DNA of 8,652 nt, taken from contig JAGQWV010000468.1 of NCBI GenBank assembly GCA_020437045.1, forward strand, positions 1 through 8,652. The letters run 5' to 3'. Below are positions 6,108-8,652 of this stretch, piece by piece (position 1 is the stretch's first letter; every line of letters starts with the position of its first letter). This stretch comes from Saprospiraceae bacterium (lineage in GTDB: Bacteria; Bacteroidota; Bacteroidia; Chitinophagales; Saprospiraceae). The notes beneath the pieces were generated by a model. The model made no database searches and was not told the origin of the DNA. It saw nothing but the letters and a program-made list of their open reading frames with translations. A program made the position numbers and the translations under genes.

Positions 6108-7013
6108 ATGAAGGGTAAAATAGTTGTCGTTGGCTCCAGCAACACAGACATGGTAGTTAATGCCCATAAAATACCGGCGCCTGGTGAAACGATCATGGGA
6201 AGTTCTTTTTCGGTCATTCCGGGTGGTAAAGGTGCTAACCAGGCGGTAGCCGCCGCACGAGCTGGAGCCGATGTGATATTTATCGCCAAAACCGGTTCAG
6301 ATGAATTCGGGCAGCAAGCGATCGAGGGATACCAGGAGGAACACATCAACACGAACTTTATTCTCCAGGATCAAGACACCCCCTCAGGCATAGCGCTCAT
6401 TATCGTGGACGATTATAGCGGCCAAAATTCTATTGTGGTAGCACCTGGATCCAATAGCAAATTAACCCCACAGGAGATCATTGCTCTGGAAGAAGAAATT
6501 GCCGGCGCTGATGTCCTGTTGGTCCAGCTGGAAATACCGCTGGGCACCGTGCAGAAATCTTTAGAGATTGCTCATTATTCTGAAGTACTGACCATTCTCA
6601 ACCCTGCTCCCGCTCAAAAACTGGATGATGATTGGTTAGGTTTGGTAGACATTATCACACCCAATGAGACAGAAACAAAACTTCTGACCGGCATCGATCC
6701 GTGTGATGAAGACAGTATCCGGGCGGCAGGCAAGGAACTGCTGAGAAAAATCAAGCATACCGTCATCATCACCCGGGGAGAACATGGGGTATATTATATT
6801 TCAAAAAATGGTGCACAAGGATTTCTAAAAACAAATTCAGTCAAGGCTTTGGATACCACTGCTGCCGGAGATGTATTTAATGGCTATCTTGCTGCTGCTC
6901 TTTCCCAGGGGGAAAATCTCGAAGCGGCGATGAAAAAGGCGATGAAAGCGGCTACCTTGTCTGTCTGTAAAAAAGGGGCTCAGACCTCCATCCCTTTTGC
7001 AAATGAACTGTAA
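6108..7013 (+). CDS. rbsK: Ribokinase (PfkB family)
   Basis: Cytoplasmic kinase that phosphorylates D-ribose to ribose 5-phosphate with ATP, feeding the pentose phosphate pathway and nucleotide synthesis. From the ATG at 6108 it has 301 residues, close to E. coli RbsK (309). The N-terminal substrate site has NTDMV (12-16) and the first PfkB signature GGKGANQAVAAARAGA (39-54). Later come NPAPA, TPNETE (the Asn-Glu of the phosphate/Mg site) and the second signature DTTAAGDVFNG (249-259), with D255 as the catalytic base. The start at 6108 is chosen over the in-frame ATG at 6078 because MKGKIVVVGSSNTD fits the family and AAGAAAG lies 9-15 bases upstream. The earlier start would add ten atypical residues. 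It follows the transporter gene closely and is probably co-transcribed. Some PfkB relatives act on other sugars, but the motifs favour ribose. Confidence 0.94.
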   Translation: MKGKIVVVGSSNTDMVVNAHKIPAPGETIMGSSFSVIPGGKGANQAVAAARAGADVIFIAKTGSDEFGQQAIEGYQEEHINTNFILQDQDTPSGIALIIVDDYSGQNSIVVAPGSNSKLTPQEIIALEEEIAGADVLLVQLEIPLGTVQKSLEIAHYSEVLTILNPAPAQKLDDDWLGLVDIITPNETETKLLTGIDPCDEDSIRAAGKELLRKIKHTVIITRGEHGVYYISKNGAQGFLKTNSVKALDTTAAGDVFNGYLAAALSQGENLEAAMKKAMKAATLSVCKKGAQTSIPFANEL

Positions 7014-7061
7014 GTGAGAATGACTTTCAGATTACCAATTCCGATGTACAGAACCACAACC

Positions 7062-7083
7062 TCTGATTTAATTATCAGATTTT
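7062..7083 (+). terminator. Possible weak terminator hairpin after ribokinase, overlapping the sulfatase stop
   Basis: TCTGAT (7062-7067) and ATCAGA (7074-7079) are perfect inverted repeats around a TTAATT loop and are followed on the plus strand by TTTT. The loop contains the stop codon of the convergent sulfatase gene. The stem is short and AT-rich, so termination would be weak. It is the only hairpin I found in the gap between these convergent genes. Confidence 0.3.
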
Positions 7084-8558
7084 CCAATTAAGGGAATAAA
7101 GTGATCATTCGTCTGTTGCATCCATTCCTGTAATAAGTTAAAATGTCGCTGTCTCTCTTTCGCATACTCCGGTTTGTAAACCAGATTATTTTCTTCTCCC
7201 GGGTCCATTGATAGATCAAATAGTTGCTCCGTACGTTCTCCCGTAGAATAAACATTGTACTTATAGTTCCTGGTCCTCACCATTCTACCTTTACGGCTGG
7301 CATCGGGTTTATAATCAGCCAGCTCCACAATCAGGTGATCCCTCCAGGAAGCGGTTTGATCAGACAGAATAGTTCGTATACTACTACCCGTAAAGTCCAG
7401 ACCGGAATCAATCCCGGCCAAGTCGCACAGGGTGGGAACAATATCCGCTTGAGAAACCAGATGTTGATCATCGATTTTGTTTTCAGGGATAAACCCAGGC
7501 CAGGAAATCATAAAAGGTACAGCGGCAGACTCCTGATACAAGCTTAATTTGGCACTCCATTTATGTGCGGCTGCGCCATCTCCATGATCCGAAGTAAAAA
7601 TGATAATGGTGTTTTCATCTAATCCATTGGCATCCAGGGCATCGAGCACTTTGCCAATCTCTTTATCTACCATTTCGGTGAGCCGGTAATATGCATTGAG
7701 GTATCCTTTCCATTCCAGATCACCGAATTCCTGATTCGCCAAATGCGTTTCGAGACCATATTCCTTATGATATTTCCGCTTATCGGTGACGAAAGTAGGT
7801 TCACCAGGATCGATAGCATGATTTTCCGGTAGTTCCGGCAATGGCTGAACCTGGGATGGATGGGTGCTGATCACGGCCGGAAGTTTATATTCGAAATTGT
7901 AGTAGCGTATATTTAAGAGTGAATCCTCAGCGCTGGCCCAACCTTCCTTTCGGGCATAAAAGCAAATATCGTGTGGATTGTGATAACTAATCGAAAGGAA
8001 AAAGGGCTCAGGCTTATCGTAATGATTGAGAAAATCGACTACAGCTTCGGTCAGGGGAGGATCGGTTTCGCTACCAAGCATCCATCTATTGGGATTGGGA
8101 GCCTGAAAAGGCAATAGATCAAATCCGGGTATTTCCTTTTGTTTAGATTTTGACTGTAGTGGATAGCTTTCCGGCAAGTGCCATTTTCCTCCCCAAACAG
8201 TATGATATCCAGCTTCCCGAAATATTTCTCCTACATTTTTGATACCTGGCCTTATAGTATCACCATTCCACTCCACCCCTGTCTGGTGGGGCATGAGTCC
8301 TGTAATAATACTCGATCTCGCTGGAGCACATACGGGAGAAGTACAATAGAAATTGCGAAAAAGCACTCCACGTTGTGCCAGTCGGTCCATGTTGGGTGTG
8401 TGCAAATTTGTGTTGCCCAAAGCACTCATCATTTCTGCATTTTGCTGATCGGTAAAAATCACCAGAACATTAGGCTTTGCCGGAATCAAATTTTCCTGCG
8501 CTGGTGAACCAGCACAGGTCCATAACAGAAAAAATAAATAGTAATAGCCATTTCTCAC
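7068..8558 (-). CDS. Secreted sulfatase (formylglycine-dependent, S1 family)
   Basis: Exported hydrolase of sulfate esters, 496 residues. A signal peptide (hydrophobic core about 5-16) ends near GSPA|QEN; the cysteine at 15 lacks a good lipobox. The core motifs of the alkaline-phosphatase-like sulfatase fold are present: metal site VIFTDQQN (D37, Q38), the activation motif C77-A-P-A-R81, whose cysteine should be converted to formylglycine, GGKWHL (K125, H127), SYHNPHD (H193, H196), SDHGD (D324, H325) and K337. The TDQQ form occurs in choline-sulfatase-like and several polysaccharide sulfatases. Substrate is unknown; marine Bacteroidota use such enzymes on sulfated glycans or host sulfates. 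No anaerobic or FGE maturase is in the window. The start is GTG (8556-8558), because in-frame TAA lies upstream (8571-8573) and no in-frame ATG precedes the motifs. An out-of-frame ATG ten bases upstream leaves open an indel. It lies 24 bp after another gene's stop, so it is probably operonic. Confidence 0.92.
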   Translation of the reverse strand: MRNGYYYLFFLLWTCAGSPAQENLIPAKPNVLVIFTDQQNAEMMSALGNTNLHTPNMDRLAQRGVLFRNFYCTSPVCAPARSSIITGLMPHQTGVEWNGDTIRPGIKNVGEIFREAGYHTVWGGKWHLPESYPLQSKSKQKEIPGFDLLPFQAPNPNRWMLGSETDPPLTEAVVDFLNHYDKPEPFFLSISYHNPHDICFYARKEGWASAEDSLLNIRYYNFEYKLPAVISTHPSQVQPLPELPENHAIDPGEPTFVTDKRKYHKEYGLETHLANQEFGDLEWKGYLNAYYRLTEMVDKEIGKVLDALDANGLDENTIIIFTSDHGDGAAAHKWSAKLSLYQESAAVPFMISWPGFIPENKIDDQHLVSQADIVPTLCDLAGIDSGLDFTGSSIRTILSDQTASWRDHLIVELADYKPDASRKGRMVRTRNYKYNVYSTGERTEQLFDLSMDPGEENNLVYKPEYAKERQRHFNLLQEWMQQTNDHFIPLIGKSDN

Positions 8559-8582
8559 GTCAACCCATTTTTATAGTTACAA

Positions 8583-8652
8583 TCAATCCCAACTTTTCAA
8601 ACCCAGCAATTTTTCGCCCAGTTCTGATAGCTCAGCCACCGGGTATTTCGTT
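8583..8652 (-). CDS. C-terminal end of an unidentified gene (partial, runs off right edge)
   Basis: A minus-strand frame open from the right edge ends at TGA 8583-8585 after 22 codons. The sequence KYPVAELSELGEKLLGLKSW shows coding-like composition with an amphipathic helix at the C-terminus. The gap to the sulfatase GTG is 24 bp, so the two genes are probably in one operon with this one first. A sulfatase, glycosidase or transport gene of the same sugar locus would be natural, but the fragment is too short to assign a family. Confidence 0.5.
   Translation of the reverse strand, partial: TKYPVAELSELGEKLLGLKSWD

Noticed and set aside
5999..6352. 117-codon minus-strand frame across the transporter-ribokinase junction
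   Set aside because: It is antisense to the conserved ribokinase N-terminus and has no recognisable family.
7224..8507. Plus-strand frames inside the sulfatase gene (7224-7547, 8178-8507)
   Set aside because: Antisense to sulfatase catalytic motifs and without independent support.
1..8652. CRISPR arrays, tRNA or rRNA genes, prophage or complete insertion sequence
   Set aside because: No regularly spaced repeats, cloverleaf-like sequences, transposase or phage proteins were seen on either strand.

Overview
The window looks like a chromosomal stretch of a Bacteroidota bacterium, plausibly a marine or Saprospiria-like lineage. The evidence is moderate GC with AT-rich intergenic DNA, A-rich rather than Shine-Dalgarno-type leaders before starts, and gene families typical of that group: an ECF-type sigma factor with an RFGGS/DARDIFHDA-like region 2, an Amt with a signal peptide, a ureide-permease-like sugar/nucleoside transporter beside a ribokinase, and a secreted sulfatase. 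The assignment is inferred from sequence style. No marker gene is present.

Layout from left to right. Positions 1-231 (minus) hold the N-terminal part of an RNA polymerase sigma factor that runs off the left edge. An intrinsic terminator (305-350) closes the ammonium transporter gene amt (380-1849, minus). A 545-bp non-coding stretch separates amt from a MocR-type regulator (2395-3867, minus; GntR helix-turn-helix plus aminotransferase domain). That regulator is divergent from a pyridoxamine-5'-phosphate-oxidase-like flavoprotein (3948-4583, plus). The 80 bp between them carries two identical 10-bp direct repeats, a likely MocR operator.

After the flavoprotein gene there is a short perfect hairpin (4589-4605) and then a 159-bp imperfect palindrome (4610-4768) with near-identical ends bordered by TA. 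It resembles a miniature inverted-repeat element. A short possible gene relic (4734-4838, minus) runs into its right arm. About 300 bp of further intergenic DNA precede a two-gene unit: a 10-helix ureide-permease/GRP-family transporter (5069-6067) and ribokinase (6108-7013). Together they suggest uptake of ribose or a ribonucleoside followed by phosphorylation of ribose. Convergent to it is a secreted formylglycine-dependent sulfatase (7068-8558, minus, GTG start), which lies just downstream of the last 22 codons of another minus-strand gene (8583-8652), probably in the same operon.

Overall this is ordinary metabolic and transport DNA. The most distinctive items are the palindromic element with its neighbouring relic, the direct-repeat operator in the MocR/flavoprotein pair, and the unusual start region of the sulfatase. 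I found no CRISPR array, tRNA, rRNA, phage gene or evident new multi-gene system.
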